From the NCBI GenBank assembly GCA_038093515.1, contig JBBPSI010000030.1, positions 1 through 64,000 of the forward strand: a stretch of DNA of 64,000 nucleotides, in the 5' to 3' direction. The stretch comes from Butyriboletus loyo (taxonomy: Eukaryota; Basidiomycota; Agaricomycetes; Boletales; Boletaceae). Shown piece after piece: positions 21,901-32,812 of the stretch. The translations under genes and the position numbers were made by a program. The notes under the pieces were generated by a model. It saw nothing but the letters and a program-made list of their open reading frames with translations, searched no databases and was not told the DNA's origin. Within the stretch, counting starts at the first letter, position 1. Each line of letters begins with the position of its first letter.

Positions 21901-24900
21901 ATCGGTTCGGTCTCCGCTGAGGATGTGGCTTCCGCTGTTTCATCCTGGTTTTGCACCTCAGCAACAGGAGCCGATACATCTTTCTCATCCGCTTCGCCTG
22001 TGTTGGCGTGTACGAGAGTCGCCATAACAGGGGAAGCAATGAATGGGTCGCGGTCGCCCTGGAATGCTACGCGTCCATTATCAAGAGCAACGACGTAGCT
22101 GGCACCAGGGGCACACAGCTGGACATGGTGAGAAACCAAGACAACCGTTCGTCCGCGTACTAGCTCGCCTTTCAAACATTCGTTGTAAAGGTGGTGCGCC
22201 GTGTGGGCATCGACCGCGGATAGAACATCGTCGAGAAGCAGGATCGATGCTCGAGAGTACACTGCACGAGCTAGTGAAACTGCAGAAACACCATCATCAA
22301 AAGTCGAGTGTAGCGGGATACGAGAACAGGCTTACCTCGAGCCTTCTGACCTCCAGACAAGTTAACCTTCATAAATGTCTATCTAAGTAAGCTATATTGA
22401 ATGATAAAAGCAAACCTACACCACGTTCACCAATTTCGGACTCGTCCCCATCCTCGAGGATAAGAAGATCACTCTCAAGTGCACATGCTTTGAGGGTCTT
22501 CTTGTATCGCTCTTCGTCAAAGGGAAGGTTGAAAAGGATGTTGTCTTTGAGTAAATTAGCATTCAGCCTAATCAGTATGTGACGCCTGGAGTTACCTTTA
22601 ATGGAGGCATTCCGGAGCCACGCGATCTAGGGATATGATATTAGAAGTTTCTCCTGCGAAAAGGGACATGACTTACTTGAGGGACATATGCACAGACACC
22701 ACGGACGATCCATTCTTCAGGGGATACTATTTTTTCCGAGAAATTTGCAAGGACATCAGGCGGAGACCTGGGACATACAACTTGACCAGCTAGAATATCT
22801 GCTTCGCCAAGAAGTGCTGAACGAGTAATACGTCAGAGACACGCAAAGGTTGGCTTTGTAGCTTCGCGTACCCAATAACAACAGCGTCTTTCCGCTTCCA
22901 AGTTTCCCGCACACTAAAGACAACTCGCCTTCAGGGAAAGATAATGCAAGATCGAGCAACACAAATTTAGCCCTGGGAGTACCCGCAGTGGATGGTGTGG
23001 CACTGCCACTTTGGTGAAGGCGATCCTGGGGCCAAGTAATTGTCGCGTTTTGGAGTGCGATTTGCTGGGACTGCATGTTCAGGGGAGGAACCGGATTGAC
23101 CTCCGCACCATGGAGATACTTTTCAATACGGCGGAGAGAGACGAAACCCTAAAAATAGTTGTTCAGTTGAGTTGGTGGTGGTGGTGGTACATCCTCTTAT
23201 CTCACCTGGAGCATGTTGATGAACGTTTCGGGAAGGGCATTCAATGCAAACTTCATCTCGTTGAAGACTCGATGAAACATCAGACATTTGGCAGAAATGC
23301 AGGAACCATTACTCACCGAGAATCTAATACCAGTAGCGATCAGTCAGTTCGGGGCAACATAATGCAAGCTGACTTACAGAAGTAAATGCAATCGAAGGAG
23401 TTAGTGTCTGCCCACGAACAACTGCAAAATGCCAGAACGAAACAATAGTGACCAAAATTGGTGAGCCATCCCTGTAGCACGGGCGTCAAGAATATCTTTG
23501 GGATGAAACGAGAAGATGATACCATAGTACATTGAACAAGAGCTCAACCATATAACTCAATTTTTGATATTTCAGCTCTCTCTCTCGAATTTTTAATATC
23601 CTTCTCTCGAAACTGCGTTCCCAGGCCATGAACTAATGTGAATGTCAGTTTCACGAATCATTGTGAATCCATGCATTGTCACCTTGAGCATACGAATCGC
23701 ACCCAGAACCTGATCTTCCGGCATCACGAAAGGAACCCCCTTGGATTTCAGCAATCTCACGCACCTCATTCATTAAAGCCACGCGCTCGTCACGCGTTTT
23801 CATCAAGTTTTCTTGGGCGTTGACTACAACCTTGCCTCCATAGTGATTGAAAGGCAAGAACAAGCAGATTACAGCAAGCCCGACGAAACACGACACACCA
23901 AGTAGACTATAAAGGAACCAAGTACCGATGACGATTTCGATTGGTGAATCTATGCGGCCTCATTAGTCACAATCTAGTAATAACGGGGATAGGTTCATAC
24001 CAACCAGTGTGAACATGTGCCAAGAGAAGTCGCTGACACGATCGACGTCTGTCGTCATAAGGGTCATGATCTGCGCCTTACTCGAAAAGTCGTCATCATC
24101 GGCCTTGCTATCTTTGCTTTTGTCACCATCCTTGGACGTGTCCGCAGCACCGGAGGAAGACGCGACGTCCTTGCGTACAAGTGTCTTGCCGAATAGGATT
24201 GTGTTCAGTTGGATCCTCAACCGAACTTGGACGGTGGTCGTGGCAACAGACCAGAGTTGCCCAGCAACTGGACATGATTGTCAGTGCTCAACACGTCGTC
24301 TCAGGCTCATGAATATGGCTTACCGATGTCGACGAACGCGTTCGAAAAGACCATGCCCGCAAGATAGAACCAGCCCCAACTGCGGTCATCTCGGTTGGGG
24401 TCTGACTCTAGGTATATGACCACTTGTCTCAGGAACAATGGTGGTGTGTAAAACAGGCAAGCCGAGACCGCAGCCAACAAGATCAATGCGGCAAGGGGCG
24501 GGATGTTGACTCTGAGAAGCCTATATGCGAGCACCCAGCCGGAACCTACACGGGGACGCCACCAACGGAGGCCCCATTTGACGGTGCGTATGGTGCGTCG
24601 CATGGAAGCGTAGAGGCAGGCACCACGCATGTTGGCCGGAACGACTGGCAGGTCACCAATCTCGAGAGACTCTGATGTATAACCAAGCATAACGACCTTC
24701 GTGGTGTAGTTAAACAGCAGATAACCCCAGACGGAAGCTCCGACAACACCACAGACATTGTTTTCGTCATGATTCGTTGCAGTTTTGATAATATTTTCGG
24801 AGTAGAGGGTTTCGGACGGATAATGCAGGGGCGGACCCATGGGGATCGTGAATACGATGATTGTGACGATGAAGTAGAGGACAAGAACAGTATACCACAT

Positions 24901-25501
24901 TCCGAGCAACGCGGAGAAATTCTGGAGCGTCGACAGGCTGATAGGCTGGGAGGTTGGCAAGATAGCGACAGTGAAGAGGAGTGTCGTGGGGATAAAAGTC
25001 AACACCGCGAGATGAATGATTGACTTGGAATGAAGTTCGACTTCATTCTGATATGCAGCGCGAACGGCGAGCACAGTGAGATAGAAGGCATACGCGGCGT
25101 GGAGGGCGCACGTCAAGTTGCTGTCGCCCTCTCCGGCGGAAAAGGTCCACCCTAGACTTATAGACTGGAGAACGATAATCGCCGCAAGCAGAACGGAAAC
25201 CAACAGTTTCCAGAGGCGAACCTACGACATGGGAGTAGAGATAAGTAAGAAAGACTAGGCAAGTTGTGTGAGAGCCTGCCTTATTCCAGAAAGCTACTTC
25301 GTTGATTGGATAGCCATCCACAAAATCTTCCGGACGCGTCACGTCAAAAGGATCGCGAAGCAGGCACTCGTCCTGTTCAACTTCGCCGGAGGTAAGAAGT
25401 TGAATTTTGGGTTGTTGGGACCGCGTGAGACACAAGACGAGGAGGCTCCCAATACCTGTAGCTGCCAGAATAGCGGCGACCGGCAGCTGGTATTGAAGCA
25501 T
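18927..25501 (-). CDS. ABC transporter, ABCC/MRP subfamily, full-length
   Basis: This is a multi-exon gene for an ATP-driven exporter or vacuolar importer of conjugates such as glutathione adducts. The order is an N-terminal hydrophobic region ([20 protein letters not shown] and the helices around [15 protein letters not shown]), the first membrane domain, NBD1, a long acidic/basic linker (around 21.8-22.0 kb), the second membrane domain and NBD2. NBD1 has Walker A GKLGSGKT, signature [11 protein letters not shown] and Walker [21 protein letters not shown]2 has Walker [15 protein letters not shown], a noncanonical signature [17 protein letters not shown] and Walker [19 protein letters not shown]. 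The ATG at 25501 precedes the first helix. Fungal YBT1/BPT1-type vacuolar transporters are the nearest layout I know; substrate is not predictable. Confidence 0.88.
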
Positions 25502-28500
25502 ACCAGGATGACCAGAGTGAGCTGACACGAGCGTGGTCGAGGTTGTTAACAAAATATAACCGAAACGAGACTGAGTGACTCCGCCAGTGTCAGGGCGACG
25601 GACCCCGGAACCGAAAGGATGTTACACGATCAATCACCACCTCGGATCACGAGCTCATCGCATCGCCCTAAGCAATATAGGTCGACAGATACTACGTGAT
25701 CAACCTCCTCGCTCGGATGGATTACTCATATGCAGAAGAACCCGAAGTAGCGAGTCCCGCAAGGCAAGCAATAGCAGAGAATACCGCCAGTGATATGAAG
25801 GGCCAGAAACGATAGATATACGGCGCTGCTCAGTGTCTAAGCGATGTAGCCCTTTGTTTCTCAGAGACACGCTCGAGCAGTATCAGGCTTGCTGACTCGA
25901 GGACGACAGCGAACTTACGCGTTCTCTACTAGTATGGAAGGACTGTTATTTTCGAGTCGAATTGTCTATGCCGCGCGTGCTTCACCGAAGTGGAGATGTT
26001 CCCCGCCTAGAGCGATCGGATTGGCGGCGTCGAGACGGAAAGAATTGTTATGGAGATGGGATACATCCAGACGCGCTCGGTCGCTACATACATCGACTTG
26101 AACACCTAACCACCATTGTCAAGATCTTGAGAAACATCGATCATTATGTGGGGTCACGCAGACTGATGCCATCTACCTTTTATAAGGCTGTTTTCAGAGC
26201 GGGATGCCAGTATTCGACGAAACCCTTGATCATTCGACTGTCCTACTAGAAAGCCTACTTCCCGGCCTGACAGATATCCATGATATCCATGATCGATGAC
26301 TTTTCAAAAGAGATGACGAGCTTCTCATCCCAATCAAAATAAATAAATCTTTGGTCCGATCAAACTCATCGGTCAATATGGTCTCACACTACTCTCCGGC
26401 TTCGTTCTCCATGTGCTCCCACAGCGTATCACCCGTGTACAGATCCTGGGGGACGAATCGGTCATGAGTATGATCTTGCTTTGCGGTTGGTGACTCGTTA
26501 TAAGAGGCACAATCTAGTACTGGAGGTGTTATTTCATCATCATCCCCATCTCCAGCCGCCTTTCATCGTTTTCGACGGGACAGACAAACACATCAGATGT
26601 AGCGAGTTGCCCTTACGGGAAGAGAGACTCCAGGGAGGATCGGTCTACTCTAAGGAGGCTTGATGAACTATTGGCACAAGAATGAGAGGGTGTTCACTGT
26701 TTGGCCCGCATAACGTTCAACATGCCGCATCGAAGGCGTGCAGCTACTGGTCCAGACTAGGGGGAAATCAGTCCTCTGCACCTTGCCTCGACTCGCATGG
26801 GACTATCGTTCCTTGTCATCCTCTATGTCCTACGCATCTCGTCCGGATCAGTCAACTGACAATTGTGTTTTAGAGGCTGTGGACTCCGGGTGTCTGATTC
26901 CATGCCGATGGTATATTCACCTTCGTAAGGTACACCGTCAAGCGGAAATACGTGGCTGCAATCGATTTGTTCCAGCTTAAAACTTGGGTGAGGACTTCGT
27001 TGATCCCGAAAACAGACAAGATAAGCTCTGATATCAAGTTGTACTTGCCGAAGGATTAATACCTCCGCGCTAAGGCCGAAAACGAGTGAGGGAGGAAAAC
27101 CTCTGGATAAATCAGTAACCAAGCTAACGGAGAGGTAGGAGCTAGAATACTTATCTCGAGAAACATACAAGCTGTGCACCCCGTTTAAGGAATTCAGTCC
27201 CATGCTGGCAAAGAGAAGGACTAAGAACGGCCCTGGGTTGTTGGTAATCGGATGGCTGGTTTCCCCGGCTGAGCTGTCACCGTTACTTGAGGCGGCGTCG
27301 ATTCTCGAGAACTTCTCCGGTCAGAGGATAAGTGAAGCCTAGAGCCCGCTTAGCACTCAAGTACTCACTGCCTTGTTCCGGATCAGTTTGGAGCGGGGTT
27401 CAAGTTTCCTGGCGAACGGGCTGAACTTTCCAATCTCGTGCTGGCAACCTCCTTGCCTAGATAACAGTGGACGGTTATACAGCCGCCGTATTCCCAAACG
27501 GACGTACTAGGGGTGACAGAGTGATATAAACGCTTAGCCGCTGAGCCTCATCTATTCAGAATGAGTCGGCAGCTACCAAGTTGCTGGTCGTGAGTTGCCA
27601 TCCAGCATTCAACGTTCGTTCGATCGAACGGTTGAACCTTTGCAGATCTCAGACCACGAGGTGACGGCGTCCAGGTAAATAAGGTTTTCACAACGACAGG
27701 CACTCGATTGAAGTATCCATTAAGTACTTACTACTTATACAACGACGACTTCCACGCGCATTCGCGAAGGCGGCGGTCATTAATTCTAACCCACTTCTTT
27801 TAAAAAAAAGTGTAGGGTCAACTGACGGACGCCGCCACAGTCCGGAGGGCAATCAATCCGCCATTGCAGCTTAGCGTGGACGTACTTTTGCACTGTCGGC
27901 GTCCACGGCGTGAGTCGTGACAGCAGTACTCCACCTGCGACAGCACGTATCACTCTGTTCATCCCCGCGGTCACTGCTGGTTATCATCCGGAGCGGTCCG
28001 CTGACAGCTTTAGTGCACGTGCCATCCTTGCAGCTGGTTGGCCAAGTAAGTGAGCCCACCAATGCAGGACACATGACACTATTAATTTTACTGGTCAGTC
28101 TGATGGGGGCGTCGCCACAAACACGCGTTTATAGAATCCCACAGCATTGAACTTGTACAACCCCAATGCCAAGTGGCATTGGTGAGTTTGATGGATCAAA
28201 TTAATTTGAGCGAAGACACTTTCCAAAATTGTAGTACAAGGGATAGCCTACTTGCCGATGCTGACAGCCCTGCCGATTGGAACGCACGACGTCGAGCTGT
28301 CTATGCAAAGATGATAAAACAAACCAGGGTTTCGGGACAGAACACCATGTCGGGTAATATCCAAACATAAGAAGTTTACTTGGTATGGTCACATCGCCCC
28401 AGGGTAAACCAAGAATGTTCTCTCCAATATGTCACCGTGTCGTGCTCTTGAGCCGATCACAATAGCCCGCCTTCCAAGTCACGTTCTATGAACACTTGAT

Positions 28501-29774
28501 TCCCATCGGCATCACTTGTACCACAGAGAAAAACACCGGGTTCCCGTACCAGATCACGGAATATCACGACCACTCGCAGTTTATGTTGCCCGCATCTTCT
28601 ATCCGTCAGTAAAGACTCCGAATCCTTGTCACCCTTCCACCCGGAACAGCTGCCAAGTGATGGTTCATTCGGATGACGTAAAACCTGTCTTACCCTACAT
28701 TGAAATTAGGCTTGGCCTGGTGAGTAACAAGTAACCTGTCGTGACTATGTAGCGTCCGTCATGTGCCATTTATCTTGCTGGTGTACCATGGCAAAACGCT
28801 TGGCTAGCACAACCAGGCAGGATCACATGATGCTTACTACCCAAACATAGACACACTGTAGTCTTCGGACTACTGCAGCCGACTCCTAGATCGGGGTACT
28901 ACATCCGATCACACATCTCTTCCCTACGGCTAGGCTTGGGCATCTCAATTGTTATCCTTCAATCTCAGGGTAACAATTGGCCCAAGGTTCTCTCAGTCGA
29001 GTGTTCGGTTTCTCTCAGCACAATACCGGCGTTTTCCGACGTGGACGTTCTACGTCAGGGCTTCATTCATTCGAGGGGCTCCGCTCGTGACTTGGAATGT
29101 GGATCCTCATGGACTACGGAACCGTTTCACACTTTCTGATCCAATCTGACCCAGTTCACCACCAGCTAAGTATTTAAAAGGCAATTGAAATTGTGTCAAA
29201 TCACCACATCCGCGTGTTAAGAAGGGGTCACGGTGCGTCACGGAGAACTCGAGATGGTCCCGTGCATTATTCGAAGCGGTCGAGCTGACTAGGTGGTTCG
29301 ACTGGCAGCGCCGCTGCAAAGTTACCTTGGTTGATTCAATCAATCCGTTCGCTCGATGGTCACCATCACCATCAATTTTGTTTGGGTGGTCCATGTGCAT
29401 TCATCAATATAGCTCTCCCACCCGGAACGCGCGGGCCGTGCTGAAAACGCTCTCGGGCCGCACAGAAGCTCAATAAGTGCCAAGCGCTCGACTTTAACCG
29501 CTCAAGGTTGATAACCGATCGAGCAGTGAGCCAAACATCATACGTGCTGTAGTTCCATTCACCCTGAGTAGACCTTTACGGCTATGAGTTATCCCCATTG
29601 GACAATTTGAGTTGTTGGCTATCTGACCGCCTTTATGGATCCAAGCTCGCGCGCAATGATAAGAACATGTACATCCAGAAGAGTATCATCGGAGTAGTGT
29701 TCATCAAGTACTACAAGAGGGTAAAAGTCATCATGGCGCGAAGTACACCCGGTTATAATTTCAATATCATGAGA
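25502..29774. other. 4.3-kb gene-poor region
   Basis: I find no domain, no run of compatible exons, no RNA gene and no bounded transposon. Open frames are short on both strands. One 46-codon plus-strand frame near 28480-28615 (containing FYEHLIPIGITCTTE) looks protein-like but has no partners. Small symmetric sequences are present: a perfect 14-bp palindrome CGTTCGATCGAACG near 27617, and an imperfect 12-bp inverted repeat at 28946-28979. The left edge must contain the ABC transporter promoter. Confidence 0.5.
28946..28979. repeat. Imperfect inverted repeat
   Basis: The arms CAATTGTTATCC and GGGTAACAATTG are complementary with one wobble position and are separated by 10 bases. It could form a short hairpin in DNA or RNA. 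It lies in the gene-poor region and has no assigned role. Confidence 0.4.
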
Positions 29775-31007
29775 TCATCGACCCATCCATCCCTGATGAT
29801 TTAACTATAATTTATCGCCGAAGATAGAGTGAATAGAGTAACTCACACCGTCCACAAGTAAGAGCTCTCCACAGACGTACTGACTCGCGCTACTTGCGAG
29901 AAAAACGACGGGTCCCGCAAAGTCTTTGGGGTCGCCCCACCTCCCGGCCGGAATTCGCTCCGAGATCTGCCTGAACCGCGTTTCGTCCGCCAAGAGCCGC
30001 TCGTTCCTAGGAAGGGAAACCATTTAGTAGGATGGTAATCAAGTTGTCCCGTGTCCAAAAGATAAGAGAGTTTTTCTGGTTGTCTGACACCAAAAGCCCC
30101 AATTCCACCAATCTGTGGATCGGCCGGGAATGGTGTGTCATGGGACAATACCTACCCACGCCTGGCCTCAAAACCGAGATTGTAAAGATATCTCACATAT
30201 CTGTGGTAATGTAGCCTGGGCATATACCATTAACCTGAACGTTGTGTTGGCTCCATTCATTGCTGAGAGCTTTAGTCAGCTGCCCGAGTGCTCCTTTTGC
30301 AGAGGCATACGCAGGGACTGTGAGACCGCCTTGAAAGGTCATGAGAGAACAAAAGTTAATTATCTTCCCTCTCCGCAGAGGGACCATATGGCGGCCAGCT
30401 GCCTGTGAAAGCAACCAGGCTGACTTGAGGTTGACATTCAGAACCTAAGAGACCAATTTGGAGAATTTAATCAAACAAGAGGCGGTAAAACGATGTAAAA
30501 GAGATGACATACATCGTCCCAGTCTCTCTCTGAGAAACTCACGCTTGGCGATCTTCGCTGTATGCCAGCGCAGTTGACGAGAATATGTATATTTCCACCC
30601 ATGATCTCGAGCGCCTTTGGGAAGAGTTCCCGGACTGCGTCCAGATCAGCTAGGTCGCAATGTATGATTTGTGCGTTCCCTCCAAGAGCGCGTATGGTAT
30701 CGGCTGTGGCCATGTTCGGTTCACTGCCCAAAGGGGGTTCTCTCTGGACAAGACAAATGGAAGCACCTGCTTGGGCCAATGCTATGGCACACGCAGCACC
30801 GATGCCTTAATTAATGAAATTGGAGGCCGCACCATTGATTCAGGGAATGTATCGCATTTGCATAAGCGGAGAAGAACGGGTCACTGGTCATTTATGCAGA
30901 ATCAAGTGAGCAATAAGTACGTTACCCCTAGTAGCACCGGTAATGAGAACGTTTTTGTCGGACAGGTCGAAGAGCTTGGGCGACGGAACAGCTGGTGTGG
31001 GATCCAT
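29775..31007 (-). CDS. Short-chain dehydrogenase/reductase, KduD / 2-deoxy-D-gluconate 3-dehydrogenase-like
   Basis: An NAD(P)-dependent SDR of the classical type, probably acting on a sugar-acid or keto-sugar. Exons give [20 protein letters not shown] with the TGxxxGxG cofactor loop, [13 protein letters not shown] with the NAG motif, [28 protein letters not shown] with the catalytic Ser, and [16 protein letters not shown] with the YxxxK pair. Then come CPGYITTDM and [13 protein letters not shown]. An intron at the very end restores VDGGWMGR, the usual KduD ending; reading through it gives a longer, false tail stopping near 29805. The start at 31007 gives [15 protein letters not shown]. It faces a polyol dehydrogenase gene across a 514-bp shared upstream region. 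Confidence 0.9.
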
Positions 31008-31521
31008 GAGGTAGGGGGTGAATGTCGCACCCAGAAGGCGTGCTTAAATTCGCTGGGATATGATTGCTGCCCTGCACAACAGGAGTCAGTCTGATGACTC
31101 TGATCTACCCGCTGATCGGCAGAGGGACCGATGTTCCGGTTGACGAAATATTTCTTCAACGTCCATTTTATAACGAAATTACAACAACAACAACAACAAA
31201 AAGCGAAAATGGAAAAAATATCGCGAATCTGGACTCGGAAGAGTCCGCAAAGGTGCCTATCCAAATCTGGATATAATAAAATTGAGGAATAGAATCGGGA
31301 GTTTGCGTCTGAAGGAAGCGTGACAAGCTGTGACAGGGTTATGTCATCATGTGTTGCTACTTGTCCGGATTACGGACCGACCAAATCTTCGAGATCTTGC
31401 CCCGATTGAGCGGACATCTTTCGTGCCGGCGAGTCTCCTCACGAGATCGCTACTTCCTCAATCCCTATAAGACTATCCGAGTGGTTTTATTTCGCCATTT
31501 TCACCCCCCCTCCTTCTTTCA
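31008..31521. promoter_or_regulatory. Shared upstream region of the SDR and polyol dehydrogenase genes
   Basis: The two oxidoreductase genes diverge from this 514-bp region, which suggests co-regulation. It holds a CAA microsatellite (31181-31200) and an AT-rich TATAATAAAAT stretch near 31273. No regulator binding site can be named with confidence. Confidence 0.5.
31181..31200. repeat. CAA-type microsatellite
   Basis: About six uninterrupted ACA/CAA units lie within the divergent promoter. Length polymorphism between strains would be expected. Confidence 0.7.
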
Positions 31522-32812
31522 ATGTCCCCTGCACAAGTCCACACTCAACGCGCTGCTGTCCTATATGGTCCCAAGGACCTTCGTCTCCAGGAGCGTCCTA
31601 TCTGGCCGCCGCAGTATAACCATGCCCAGGTTGCTGTAAGGGCAACGGGTCTTTGTGGAAGTGACCGTGCGTGTTGTCCGTCTCAGTGCAAACATCCTTG
31701 CTCATTACGCGTCTCTTCAGTTCACTACTACCTTGAAGGCCGAAATGGCGATTTCGCCATCCAAGCCCCACTCGTCCTCGGCCACGAATCCGCAGGCGTG
31801 ATCGTCTCGGTTGGTCCGGGAGTGAAACATCTCGTACCGGGTCAACGTGTTGCAATCGAGGCAGGCGTCATGTGCCAGCACTGCAATTATTGCGAGTCTG
31901 GACGCTATAACCTCTGCAAAGGCATGCGCTTTGCCAGTAGTGCCAAGACCTTCCCCCATCTCGATGGGACGCTACAAGATCGCATGAATCATCCTGCACA
32001 CGTCCTTCATCCGTAAGTGGTTGGCATGCGTCCACCATTCAGCCCCATCTAACCCCTCGTCAGTCTACCCGATAATTGTAGTTTCGAGGAAGCTGCGTTA
32101 GCAGAGCCTCTTTCCGTCTTGATACACGCCAGCAAACGTGCAGGTCTTCGTAAAGGCCAGCGCATTCTTGTCTTCGGTGTTGGGACTATCGGCATCCTCG
32201 CATGTGCCCTCGCAAAATCATACGGTGCTTCCCAGATAATGGCTATCGACATCAACCAGCAACGGTTAGATTTTGCCAAGGCCAACGGCTTCGCCTCCCA
32301 AACATATTGCTTGTCTATCGCCCATAAGCCCAAAATGCATGATGAGCAACTGCGAATCGCCAGAGAGAACGTGTCGCAAGCGCTGGCGGCCTTTCAAGTC
32401 CCCGACGGCTTTGACGTCGTGTTCGAGTGCACTGGCGCCGAACCGTGCATTCAGATGTCAATATATGTAAGAATGATAGTCTTTGATAGGGATGGGGCGG
32501 AATACTTATTCGGGATGTTAACAGGCTGCCATTACTGGTGGCAAAGTCATGCTCGTTGGAATGGGTACCCGAAATGTTATGTTGCCCCTGTCCGCGGCCG
32601 CTTTGCGGGAAGTCGACATCCAGGGATCCTTCCGTTATGCCAATACCTACGCAGATGCCCTTTCTCTCCTTGCTTCTGGAGAGCTACAGGGCATCGGCAA
32701 GTTGGTCACCCACCGTCTGAATCTGGAGGACACAGCACGTGCTTTCGAGCTATTAGCTCGCGGCAAAGACGAGGACGGAAATATGGTTATCAAGGTCATG
32801 ATCAGCCCATGA
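31522..32812 (+). CDS. Zinc-dependent sorbitol/xylitol-type dehydrogenase (MDR superfamily)
   Basis: This enzyme oxidises a polyol to a ketose with NAD+ and belongs to the medium-chain zinc dehydrogenases. Four exons give AVLYGPKDLRLQERPIWPP, then TGLCGSDLHYYLEGRNGDF (catalytic zinc Cys), VLGHESAGVIVSVGPGV with the His-Glu pair, and the structural zinc cysteines in CQHCNYCESGRYNLC. The Rossmann fold shows ILVFGVGTIGILACALA and IMAIDINQQRLDFAKANGF. The last intron joins IQMSIY to AAITGGKVMLVGMG, then FRYANTYADALSLLASGELQ. A block around QTYCLSIAHKPKMHDEQLRI is longer than in many relatives. Sorbitol, xylitol and L-arabinitol dehydrogenases share this pattern and cannot be separated here. Confidence 0.92.

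Noticed and set aside
27610..27632. Palindrome CGTTCGATCGAACG as a regulatory site
   Set aside because: It is perfect over 14 bp but isolated in a gene-free region, with no second copy or nearby promoter.
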